From NCBI RefSeq assembly GCF_038023995.1, contig NZ_CP150660.1, positions 1,796,501-1,860,500 of the forward strand: a stretch of DNA of 64,000 bases, given 5' to 3'. This document shows, piece after piece, positions 27,383-35,860 of this stretch. A program made the position numbers and the translations under genes. The notes beneath the pieces are model-generated. The model made no database searches and was not told where the DNA came from. It worked only from the letters and a program-made list of their open reading frames with translations. Each line of letters begins with the position of its first letter. Positions within the stretch are counted from its first letter, which is position 1. The stretch comes from Polaribacter atrinae (GTDB lineage Bacteria > Bacteroidota > Bacteroidia > Flavobacteriales > Flavobacteriaceae).

Positions 27383-29203
27383 TTATTTATTTTTTTTGGG
27401 AGTAAAAAAAAATTTTATCTTACTTGCAACACTCTTTTTTTTATTACTCTTTAATGGAGCTGCTTTATTTTTGTTATTTGATGTTGTTTTTGATTTTTCT
27501 ACACTTGCTCTTAATGATTTAATTTCTATATTAACTAAATCTAATTGATTTTTTGAATTACTCTTTATCTCATTAATAGATTCGTGTAGTTTATCAAGCA
27601 AGTCGAGTTTTTCAAAATGTCTTTTGTATTGAGAAAAATTACTTTCCATTAGTTCCTCTTCTTTTTTTGAAACTTTCTTAAGACTTTCTATTTTTTCTGA
27701 AAAAGCATTTTTTAACAATTTTTCTTCAGTTAAAGTTCTTTCTTTAATAGCGTTTATATTTTCAGTATATGCTTTTATTACAGAGTCCTCTTCTGTTATG
27801 GTTAATTGTTTTATTGCATCAATTTTTTCTGTTGTATGCTCTCGGAGTTCAACTAACGATTTATTTAAAATATCATCTACTTTCTTCACAGAGTCAGTTA
27901 ATAAATCTCCCCTTTCACTCAATACTTCATAATGGTCGTTTAAAAATTGAACCAACTTATTACTTTCTTCAATTCTAGAATCTAGTTTTTCAGCTAGTCC
28001 TTCAAAATTATTTGCTTTTTTTAATAATGTTTGAAAAGAATTTGATAGTCTAGTTGTACCATCTACAGTTGCGTTTAGAGAACTTAAATATTGATTAAAT
28101 TTATGTAAATCTTCTGTTCCAGCTTTTAACTCCCTTAATACTTTTATATTTGCTTTTGCAAACTCAGTAATATCAATGTTTTCAAGACTTTGTAGAATGT
28201 TATCTTGTGCAATAACAGCATCATAGTTTTTATTTAATAAGCCTGTTAAACGATTAATATTAACGGTAAAATTATCATTAAATTTAACAAGGTTTGTATG
28301 TAACATAAATACACTTGATGAAACACTTTGATTTAGAATAGGAAGTAATTCTGTTTGGATGAACGTATAAAAATCATTTTTTGCTATTTCTACGTCTTTT
28401 CGAGCAGTTTTATAATAGGTAGAGTTTGATACAGTAAATAGCAAACCAATAAAACTTGCAGACATTGCAATAGACACACCGATTAGAAAGCCTTTGATTT
28501 CGAATTGGTCTCCATCACCAGAAATTAAAAAAAGATTTATAAGCCCGAAAATAATACCAAGCATTGTACCCATTAAACCTAGATATAATGGTGTTGTAAT
28601 TCTTTGGCTTATATCTTCATCTTCTGTATCAATATTTCTTTCTGTAATGTCTTTAATTAGATTAAAATCTGTAGTAGCTCCTTTGTTTCGTAATAGATAA
28701 ACGTTTATAGAGTGTAAAAGACCATCAAAAATTGTATTACTTGTTTCGTTTGGATTGATTAAACTTATTTCATTTACAAACGACTCTTGTTCATTAGAGT
28801 TTTCGTAATTAGCGTGATAATTATGGATTGCAATAGCTTCATCTATTATTTCTTCTTTTAGCGTTGCTTTGATGTTTTCAGAAAAATCAACTTTTATTTT
28901 ATCCTTAATTTCAGTAATTGTTAAAGGCTCTAAGTTTTCATAAGTATATTCAAAATCATCAGATATTGATTTTATGTCTGTATTTTCTATTTCATATTTC
29001 GATAAATTATCTAAAACAACTTTTGGCTGAAAAACTTGTAAATCTTCAACAGGAATATTAAATAACTTTATTTTGAAGAAATCTTTGTTAGGAATTATCG
29101 ATTTGAGAACATTTATTTTTTTAAACGTTTTTAGCGTTTGAAAAATTTGAATTAATATGATTAGGCCAACTAATAGAAATTCAATTATCGTAATATTATT
29201 CAT
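27383..29203 (-). CDS. MotA/TolQ/ExbB-like stator with long coiled-coil tail (ZorA-like)
   Basis: The 606-residue protein has a first span at residues 5-25 and the MotA/TolQ core at about 200-265: PLYLGLMGTMLGIIFGLINL, then IKGFLIGVSIAMSASFIGLL. Beyond it about 340 residues are predicted long helix, with repeated heptad-like blocks near the end (TEEDSVIKAYTENINAIKERT, TEEKLLKNAFSEKIESLKKVS). The final 40 residues are very basic. MotA-type proteins form ion channels around a MotB dimer. The long tail is like ZorA, where it reaches into the cytoplasm. Start overlaps the previous gene by 8 bases. Confidence 0.85.
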   Translation of the reverse strand: MNNITIIEFLLVGLIILIQIFQTLKTFKKINVLKSIIPNKDFFKIKLFNIPVEDLQVFQPKVVLDNLSKYEIENTDIKSISDDFEYTYENLEPLTITEIKDKIKVDFSENIKATLKEEIIDEAIAIHNYHANYENSNEQESFVNEISLINPNETSNTIFDGLLHSINVYLLRNKGATTDFNLIKDITERNIDTEDEDISQRITTPLYLGLMGTMLGIIFGLINLFLISGDGDQFEIKGFLIGVSIAMSASFIGLLFTVSNSTYYKTARKDVEIAKNDFYTFIQTELLPILNQSVSSSVFMLHTNLVKFNDNFTVNINRLTGLLNKNYDAVIAQDNILQSLENIDITEFAKANIKVLRELKAGTEDLHKFNQYLSSLNATVDGTTRLSNSFQTLLKKANNFEGLAEKLDSRIEESNKLVQFLNDHYEVLSERGDLLTDSVKKVDDILNKSLVELREHTTEKIDAIKQLTITEEDSVIKAYTENINAIKERTLTEEKLLKNAFSEKIESLKKVSKKEEELMESNFSQYKRHFEKLDLLDKLHESINEIKSNSKNQLDLVNIEIKSLRASVEKSKTTSNNKNKAAPLKSNKKKSVASKIKFFFTPKKNK

Positions 29204-30473
29204 AAGTTATTTGAGCTTTTTCTTTAACAATCCATTTATCATCTTGTTTTATTGCAATACCAGGCTTAATAGTAATGATTTTTTTTGCGTTTTGGTTAAG
29301 TGGTTCAGTTTCTTCACAAGCTGGATATAAAAATGAATCTGGTGCATTTAAAGCTCGTTTTGCTGAGTTTTCTGTATTAAAAAACTGAAACTCTGCTTGA
29401 TTATTCTCTTTTAGAGTAAATTTATAGAATTTACCGTCTTTATCATCATTAACATCAAAAGCATTAAAAACTTTATCACTAACTGGTGTTTTAGCAAAAG
29501 CAAATTTTTGGGTCTCTTTTGGCTTTGGCTGTGAAATACTCTTTACTTGACTTGTTTTTTGCATACCTGAAACCGAACTATTGGTATTACTATTTTGAAG
29601 TCGTTCTATATCCAAATTTAACTTTGATATTTTATCGTAGATGTCTTTAATATCTCTTTCAGGACGAGAATTATTACTTTTATTACGATTATTGGATGGA
29701 TTAAATTGAATTTTAGATTGTTCGTATTCGCTTTTACTTAAACGTCTGTCAATTCTTTCGTTTAACTTTTTATTACTTATATAATTGTAAATAAATAAAA
29801 TAATAAATGCTAATAATATTAATGCGAAAAGTAACCAATTAGGAAAAAATGTACTTTTTAATTGATTAGTATCTTCTTTATTTATAATACTGTTAGAGTG
29901 ATTAATTTCATTTGTTGTAATTGATTCTGCTGTATTAATTGTTTCATTGTCTTCAAAAGAAGTTTGTTCTTTGAGACTATTTAAGGTTTTATTTAATTCA
30001 GATTCTAAACTACTTTTAAGTTCTTTAACAGCCGAATATTTTAAGACTATTTTACTAAAATCATCATTATTATAAAAACCATTTAAAATATTATTTATAG
30101 CTTGTTGTTTATTTATGCCATCTAAGTTTACTTTCTTAGATTCTTTTACAGCACTTTCTAATTTGCCTGCGAAACCACTAAAATTGTTATTTGATAATAG
30201 AACTTTTAGTTTGTCATAAGTAATATGTTCTTCAATGTTACAATTTTCTAATTTTTGTTTGATTACGCTTTCAAAAGATTTTTTTTCTCTATTAAACTCA
30301 TTCTGATTGTAATTTTCAGCTTTTCCATTAGATATATATTGATTTGTATATGCATAAGATATTTTGCAAGCACAATAATCAACAGCTATATCATATTCCT
30401 CTTTAGGACTTTGTGCATTTAAAGTCAAACTTGTAAAAAATAAGACTATTATTAAAGTAAAAAGTTTATGCAT
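29196..30473 (-). CDS. Single-span membrane protein of the envelope operon
   Basis: The 425-residue protein has a signal peptide (LTLNAQS). The outer part (20-210) holds four or so cysteines (DYCACK, LENCN) and helices. One span lies at about 215-240 (FFPNWLLFALILLAFIILFIYN). The cytoplasmic half begins with a basic Ser/Asn-rich linker and coiled coil (DIYDKISKLNLDIERLQNS) and ends in a small beta-rich domain (residues 325-425, KFYKFTLKENNQAEFQFFNTE). It links outside to inside next to the Hsp70-fold and stator genes. The C-terminal domain family is not recognised. Confidence 0.72.
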   Translation of the reverse strand: MHKLFTLIIVLFFTSLTLNAQSPKEEYDIAVDYCACKISYAYTNQYISNGKAENYNQNEFNREKKSFESVIKQKLENCNIEEHITYDKLKVLLSNNNFSGFAGKLESAVKESKKVNLDGINKQQAINNILNGFYNNDDFSKIVLKYSAVKELKSSLESELNKTLNSLKEQTSFEDNETINTAESITTNEINHSNSIINKEDTNQLKSTFFPNWLLFALILLAFIILFIYNYISNKKLNERIDRRLSKSEYEQSKIQFNPSNNRNKSNNSRPERDIKDIYDKISKLNLDIERLQNSNTNSSVSGMQKTSQVKSISQPKPKETQKFAFAKTPVSDKVFNAFDVNDDKDGKFYKFTLKENNQAEFQFFNTENSAKRALNAPDSFLYPACEETEPLNQNAKKIITIKPGIAIKQDDKWIVKEKAQITYE

Positions 30474-30477
30474 AATA

Positions 30478-33400
30478 TTACTTATTTAGTTCTGTTACAA
30501 TTTTGTAGCTTAATTTATTTAACGCACCAACTAAAGGGTAAAAGAATAAAGACTCTTCTAGTGCTATGTTTGTATTACCTTGTAAGGATTCAATTTTTCT
30601 TCTTAATCCTGTATCTAATAAGTTTAGAGTTTCTTCCTTCAGGATTGATTTGTAATTATCCAAATGGGCTGAATTTACACCAAAATATTTCTTGAAATTC
30701 ATAGAATCATCAATAGCGAATAATAAGTCAATAAAGTTATCTACTTCTGATACTACAGATTTCGTTAAATCATCACTAATATTATTGTATTTAATAGGGT
30801 TTTCGTTAATTGTAGTTTTTTCTGTATTACCTATTAAAACAGATTTGATATCCTCAATGTCACCAATAGAATCCACATCTATTTCTAAGCCGCCTTTACA
30901 AGTTATTTCTTTTGGATTTTTTTCAATATTAATTTTTACTTTATGATTTTTATTTCCTTCAAAGACTTTATCAAAAATTAAACCTGTAAGCTTATTTAAC
31001 TTGTCTAATTTATCACTTCCATTAGTTATTAAAATAGATTTTGAACCTGTTCCACTAAACAAAATATTTGTTGGTGCATCTATACCTTTTGCTTTCATTA
31101 AGTTAGCTATGTGGTATATTAAAGAAGAGTAAAAAACAATAAAAACAATTTTTAAATCATTATCATTTGAAAGCCAAGTGTTAAATAAAAGTGGTGCTTT
31201 TTTATTAATTACAGCTGTGTTTTTTTCTAGTGAAAAGAAAAAGGCAACTAAATCTTCGGACTTTTTCTTACTACTAATTTGGTCAAATGCACCTTTTAAA
31301 TTTGTCAGTTTATTATCAACAATTAATTCATTGATTTTTTCCTGATACTTTACAATAAAACCATTATTGTTAGGCGAACCACCATAACCATCTCCAAAAA
31401 TAGAATTAGCTGCAAAACGTGCAGAAGTTAAGGCGATAGGTTTCTCTTTTTGAAATATTACCACATCACTAGTACCACCACCAATGTCAATAGACACAAC
31501 AGTATCTGTGCCTGCAATTACATTGCCGTGATTTTGATAATAATAATATGGTGCTATTGATTCTGATAACTTTGAAGTTTTACCTTCTTTAAAATATTTT
31601 GTAAAATAGGTATTCCAAATGCCTTCTAATTGGTCTATTTTGCCTGGGTCCATACTAGATGGATAAAACCAAATTAGTTCAGTTTTATTTATATCACCTT
31701 TATTGAATAATACTTTAGACCTTATTAAAAGTAATATTTTTTCGATGAATTTTTCAACTCTAATTTTATTTGGACTATTAGTATCTTCAAAATCTGACCA
31801 TTTTAAATTTGTAGTTATTTCAGCATCAATATTGCTCTTATATTTTTCGTAATCAAAAGGAATATTTATATCTGCAAAGGCTTCTGGTGTCGATGAGAAA
31901 TTTAGGCTTCTGCTTTCTCCCGAAACTGTACGAATAGGAAAGTTAAACTCAGAATTATTACTTATTATTTTAGGTAAAAATTCGTGTCTTAAAAAATTCT
32001 CCATTTCTACAACGTCAGTATCAGTGCTTGAACTATGCAAAGTTTCATACTGAATTTCATCTTTTGAAATAGTAAAAGGTAAAGATGATTTATCACCTTC
32101 AACTTTATATTCAATATGCGTATTTGTAGTACCAAAATCCACTGCAAACTTCATCTTTTTTGAGCCATAGTTTGCTTTTAATTTAGGTATTATTATTCCT
32201 AGATTATCATTATAGCCAACTTCAATATAATCAAACTGCTGCTCTAAAGAATAAAAGTCAGTCTGAATGATTCCATCTTTTTTTAACGTTCTTGAAGTTT
32301 TATCTACTTCTAATGAATCTTTAGTTATATTAGAATAAAACTTTAGAGATAATGAATTGTGACTATTTACAGCATCTACGCCTTGGTCTAAAGCCATTAT
32401 TTTGTAAAATGAATCATATTCAATTTTAAGAAATGGATAAACAGCAAGCGAGATTTTATTGTCAATAATAACACCTTTATTATTTTCAACATCTTTATTG
32501 TCAGATTTTGCAGAACCATAATATCTTTCAAATGTAATATAATCTACATTTCTGTTTCCTTTAATTGGTATTCTAAGTTTAACATCGATTGAGCCAGAAA
32601 ATACTTTTGCTTCAAACATAGGTTTCCCATTAGGTAATGGTTTTTGAAGGTCTTCTGTATCAAAATATTCAAAGAATTTTTTAGATAATGGTAACAGAAA
32701 ACTTTTGTTATTATCACCACTTTCATTCTTAATATTACCATCAAAATATTTATCAGAGTTTAAAACGTAAGGAACTCTAATTATTTGTGGTTGTAAAAAA
32801 TCACTTACGGTTAGATAAGGAAATTTATCTAGTTGTCCCGGCAGTGTTCTTTCATTAATTGGTTTTTCATCAAAATAAGGAACCACCCAACTGTTGTCCC
32901 ATTTTACATTCCGATCTGTATAAATAAGAGATTCTGTAAAGTTGTTTTGTAAAACAAGTGGTTTATCCCTAGTTTTAGAAGATATAATTGTAAACTCACT
33001 TAAACTCTCAATGGTTGTTCTTCTATTTTCAATTTTCTTTTTCTTTAAAGGGACACCTAAAATTTCAATATTATTGTTTTCACCTATGTCTAGGGGTGAA
33101 TAAGAACTATTTATTCTCCCTACTAAGTCATCAGTTTTTTCCTCTTCGATTTTGCAAAGATCTCCATATAAAGTATTATTGTAACCATCCAAACGAGTCA
33201 AACTCTTTTCTAAATAATCCGCTAAATCTCTCATTTTAGTTTTAAGCTCAGGATACCCATTCACTAATTTGTAAATGTATTTTTGAAATTCTATATCTCT
33301 CTTATAGAGGGGCTTTAAATCATTATCAAAAAATATATCATTACCATTTTCAATGTTTGCAAAGCTTAAATCATTAGCAGACGTAAAAAACAAAGTTGTT

Positions 33401-33888
33401 GGCGAAGTTCCTCCAACAATTTTGTTGTCATAAAATATAAAATACAATTTATTTAATGAATTAAAATTGTTTGAACTAGCATCTTGCTTTAAAAATAAAT
33501 CTAATGTTTCTCCTAAGAGTTTGTGTTTAGGATTACTTGATGTCAAAAGATTGTTAAGGTCAGTGTTTTTATCCCAAGTTTTAATTTGTACTCTATCACC
33601 AAGTTTATCGAAATTGAAAAACATTTCAGCAACATCAAAACAGTCAGAAACTAATTTATGATAGATGGTGTTACCATCAAAATTATTTGAATCTGCAACA
33701 TATTTGAAAGCTGACCTAACCAAATCTACTCTTGCAAAAGGGCTTGGAATAGAAGTAGGGTCGGTTGTTGAATAATCTCCATCAGGATTATTAATATCTT
33801 CAATTACAGTTGGACCATATGGCTCACCTCTGTCTTCCCAATCTTGTAAATCTCTGTCTTGAAATAGTCTATATACCTTAGTAGCCAT
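30478..33888 (-). CDS. 1136-residue protein with actin/Hsp70-fold ATPase domain (SrfB-like)
   Basis: The first 575 residues are beta-rich and unrecognised. The ATPase fold follows: phosphate-1 loop FAVDFGTTNTHIEY at about 580, phosphate-2 loop VVSIDIGGGTSDVVIF at about 800, adenosine motif NILFSGTGSKSILIT at about 940. Spacing fits a large Hsp70/MreB/ParM-type domain with insertions. Size and order recall the SrfB virulence-factor family, though I cannot verify membership. No signal or membrane span: cytoplasmic. It lies 2 bases from the tubulin-like gene, so both cytoskeletal-type NTPases are made together. Confidence 0.82.
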   Translation of the reverse strand: MATKVYRLFQDRDLQDWEDRGEPYGPTVIEDINNPDGDYSTTDPTSIPSPFARVDLVRSAFKYVADSNNFDGNTIYHKLVSDCFDVAEMFFNFDKLGDRVQIKTWDKNTDLNNLLTSSNPKHKLLGETLDLFLKQDASSNNFNSLNKLYFIFYDNKIVGGTSPTTLFFTSANDLSFANIENGNDIFFDNDLKPLYKRDIEFQKYIYKLVNGYPELKTKMRDLADYLEKSLTRLDGYNNTLYGDLCKIEEEKTDDLVGRINSSYSPLDIGENNNIEILGVPLKKKKIENRRTTIESLSEFTIISSKTRDKPLVLQNNFTESLIYTDRNVKWDNSWVVPYFDEKPINERTLPGQLDKFPYLTVSDFLQPQIIRVPYVLNSDKYFDGNIKNESGDNNKSFLLPLSKKFFEYFDTEDLQKPLPNGKPMFEAKVFSGSIDVKLRIPIKGNRNVDYITFERYYGSAKSDNKDVENNKGVIIDNKISLAVYPFLKIEYDSFYKIMALDQGVDAVNSHNSLSLKFYSNITKDSLEVDKTSRTLKKDGIIQTDFYSLEQQFDYIEVGYNDNLGIIIPKLKANYGSKKMKFAVDFGTTNTHIEYKVEGDKSSLPFTISKDEIQYETLHSSSTDTDVVEMENFLRHEFLPKIISNNSEFNFPIRTVSGESRSLNFSSTPEAFADINIPFDYEKYKSNIDAEITTNLKWSDFEDTNSPNKIRVEKFIEKILLLIRSKVLFNKGDINKTELIWFYPSSMDPGKIDQLEGIWNTYFTKYFKEGKTSKLSESIAPYYYYQNHGNVIAGTDTVVSIDIGGGTSDVVIFQKEKPIALTSARFAANSIFGDGYGGSPNNNGFIVKYQEKINELIVDNKLTNLKGAFDQISSKKKSEDLVAFFFSLEKNTAVINKKAPLLFNTWLSNDNDLKIVFIVFYSSLIYHIANLMKAKGIDAPTNILFSGTGSKSILITNGSDKLDKLNKLTGLIFDKVFEGNKNHKVKINIEKNPKEITCKGGLEIDVDSIGDIEDIKSVLIGNTEKTTINENPIKYNNISDDLTKSVVSEVDNFIDLLFAIDDSMNFKKYFGVNSAHLDNYKSILKEETLNLLDTGLRRKIESLQGNTNIALEESLFFYPLVGALNKLSYKIVTELNK

Positions 33889-33890
33889 AA

Positions 33891-35411
33891 TTATAATAGT
33901 TTTTTGTTTACCAATGATTTAGTTGCTTGTGAAAATACTCCCATAAATCTTTTCGGTGGACTTGGCGCATCTCCTAATTTGTCAGAAGCTTTATTTAAGT
34001 GATTCACAAATAATTCATAATTGTTTTGTGCAAAAGGATTGAATTTGTTTTTTCGTTCTGGAATTCCAGTAACCAAAGTAAAAATACTCGTTGTATCTAT
34101 TTTAAAATCAGTAATTTCGTTCTGCTCATTAGTAATTGGGTTTATTGCAAAAGGCGCAAATGATATTTGATTACGGAATACTTCGGCTAACCAAATTCTA
34201 AACTCTTTATTAAAGTCTGATAAGAAATTTTTATAAAAAGATTGTTGAATAAAATTTGTGTCGAATTTTGCTCCATCTTCTGAAACAAATGGATAGTTTT
34301 TATCAATTGCCCAAGTCATTTTATCTTTTAAAAATAAATTGAAATAGAAATATTCTGTTAAGTTGTTTATAATTGAATTTTTTGTGCCATCAAACAAATC
34401 ATTAAAACTAAGTTGTCTAACAGCTTTAGTTCCAAATTCTTTATAAGTAGGGTTTGAAGCAATGCCATTTTTAGTTTCTAAATAAATATCTTCTGTATGT
34501 GCAAAATCAATTATTGATAAAGCAGATGCCAATTCTATAAAATGAGCATCATTTTTTTGATTTGTACCTCCTTCAATGTTTTCATAAGTATTTTCTGCTG
34601 AATCACCTATGTAGTATAAAGAATTTATAGAATTATTTCCAGAAATATTTCTAGCATAATAATGTAAAGCTGCTTTTGTTTTTGTTATAAAACCGTGACT
34701 GTCAATTTCAGAATTATCGTTTTGTTTTACTTTGAAATATGGTAAAACAGAAATTGCTCCGATTCTTGAATTTTTTAGATGTTCGTAATTTTTACCACCA
34801 ACTTTACCTTTTCTTAAGTTTTTAAGGAGTAGAGGAAAACCTGCTGCACCAGTTCCACCAAATATTGAACTTACAACAAAAATTCTATCATTTGCTTCAT
34901 AGCTATCTGCAAATGATTGAAACACCTCCGATTTTGTGAATTGGTTTAAAACAACACTACCAATATTTGGGTTTCCTTTAAAACCAACACCTAAATCGGC
35001 ATCTAAATTCTTTTCTGAAAATAACAATTTCACTAAGTTTTTATTATTCGCATCTAGCGAATTAAAATCTATAAAATCCTTGAATCTATCATTTTGAATT
35101 CCATCTAATTCAAATCGAAAACCATCAAAAACTTTTGCTCCACCACCTTTTTCTGTAACAATATCACTTAATGTTGAGATTTTGTTTTTGAAAAAATTGT
35201 TTTGTTCGTAACCATCTACAGTTTTATGAACATTTTGGTAATCTCTAAGTAGTTTTATTGTTCTATTTAAATCCCCCCCAGCACTATCTGGATCAATTAG
35301 AATGGGAACAACATCAAAATTTGTTTTTACTCCTGACGCTAGAAGCATTGTTAACGTTTTAATTACTCTTGCACCAGTACCACCTATTCCGAATATATAT
35401 AATTTTGCCAT
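33891..35411 (-). CDS. FtsZ/tubulin-like GTPase
   Basis: The 506-residue protein begins with the nucleotide loop YIFGIGGTGARVIKTLTML (residues 3-21). The tubulin signature loop is FGGTGAAGFPLLLKNLR at about 183-199. Length and motif variants fit the Tubulin_2-type FtsZ-like families rather than FtsZ or TubZ. No membrane span. Makarova and Koonin (2010, from memory) described such a family in operons with vWA and OmpA-type proteins and predicted membrane remodelling. Partners here agree with that neighbourhood. A filament-forming role is inferred. Confidence 0.82.
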   Translation of the reverse strand: MAKLYIFGIGGTGARVIKTLTMLLASGVKTNFDVVPILIDPDSAGGDLNRTIKLLRDYQNVHKTVDGYEQNNFFKNKISTLSDIVTEKGGGAKVFDGFRFELDGIQNDRFKDFIDFNSLDANNKNLVKLLFSEKNLDADLGVGFKGNPNIGSVVLNQFTKSEVFQSFADSYEANDRIFVVSSIFGGTGAAGFPLLLKNLRKGKVGGKNYEHLKNSRIGAISVLPYFKVKQNDNSEIDSHGFITKTKAALHYYARNISGNNSINSLYYIGDSAENTYENIEGGTNQKNDAHFIELASALSIIDFAHTEDIYLETKNGIASNPTYKEFGTKAVRQLSFNDLFDGTKNSIINNLTEYFYFNLFLKDKMTWAIDKNYPFVSEDGAKFDTNFIQQSFYKNFLSDFNKEFRIWLAEVFRNQISFAPFAINPITNEQNEITDFKIDTTSIFTLVTGIPERKNKFNPFAQNNYELFVNHLNKASDKLGDAPSPPKRFMGVFSQATKSLVNKKLL

Positions 35412-35434
35412 GCTTAATATTTTTATACTTTGTT

Positions 35435-35857
35435 TTAAAATTTACCGAAAAATAATTTAGGTGTTCCTTTGGCATTACTTCTCAACCATTTAAAGCAATA
35501 AGTCCAAACTATAAAGAACAAAGTTGATGTAATTGCAGTAATTAAACCGAATGTTATGTATTCAATGATTTCATATTCTATGCCTAAACCATAAAAAACA
35601 TTTTGAGGAATAAAGCATCCTACTAAAAAGGCAATTAAAAAATTTATTAATAGCATTACTAACCAATGTTGCCAACGGGAGAAACTAGGTCTGTTTATTA
35701 TAAAATAAAAGGTGAGTACAAGTATTAAACTTGTTAAAGTCGTAATTAGCCCAATAGAGACGTATAGATTTTCAGTAAACAAGTCATCAGAAAACACTCC
35801 TCTGTATGCAAGAGTTCCCCATTCAAAAACTCCCGAGAAAAATACATTTAAATCCAT
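35435..35857 (-). CDS. Small membrane protein with three to four spans
   Basis: The 140-residue protein has hydrophobic segments at about 32-53 (SIGLITTLTSLILVLTFYFII), 62-85 (HWLVMLLINFLIAFLVGC) and 97-120 (ITFGLITAITSTLFFIVWTY). The end is basic (KWLRSNAKGTPKLFFGKF). It lies 3 bases after the vWA lipoprotein gene and 23 before the tubulin-like gene. It may be the membrane dock for the GTPase. No family is recognised. Confidence 0.68.
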   Translation of the reverse strand: MDLNVFFSGVFEWGTLAYRGVFSDDLFTENLYVSIGLITTLTSLILVLTFYFIINRPSFSRWQHWLVMLLINFLIAFLVGCFIPQNVFYGLGIEYEIIEYITFGLITAITSTLFFIVWTYCFKWLRSNAKGTPKLFFGKF

Positions 35858-35860
35858 AAT

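Noticed and set aside
26702..29203. Bona fide Zorya system
   Set aside because: ZorC, ZorD and ZorE homologues are not visible next to the pair, and the partners are different.
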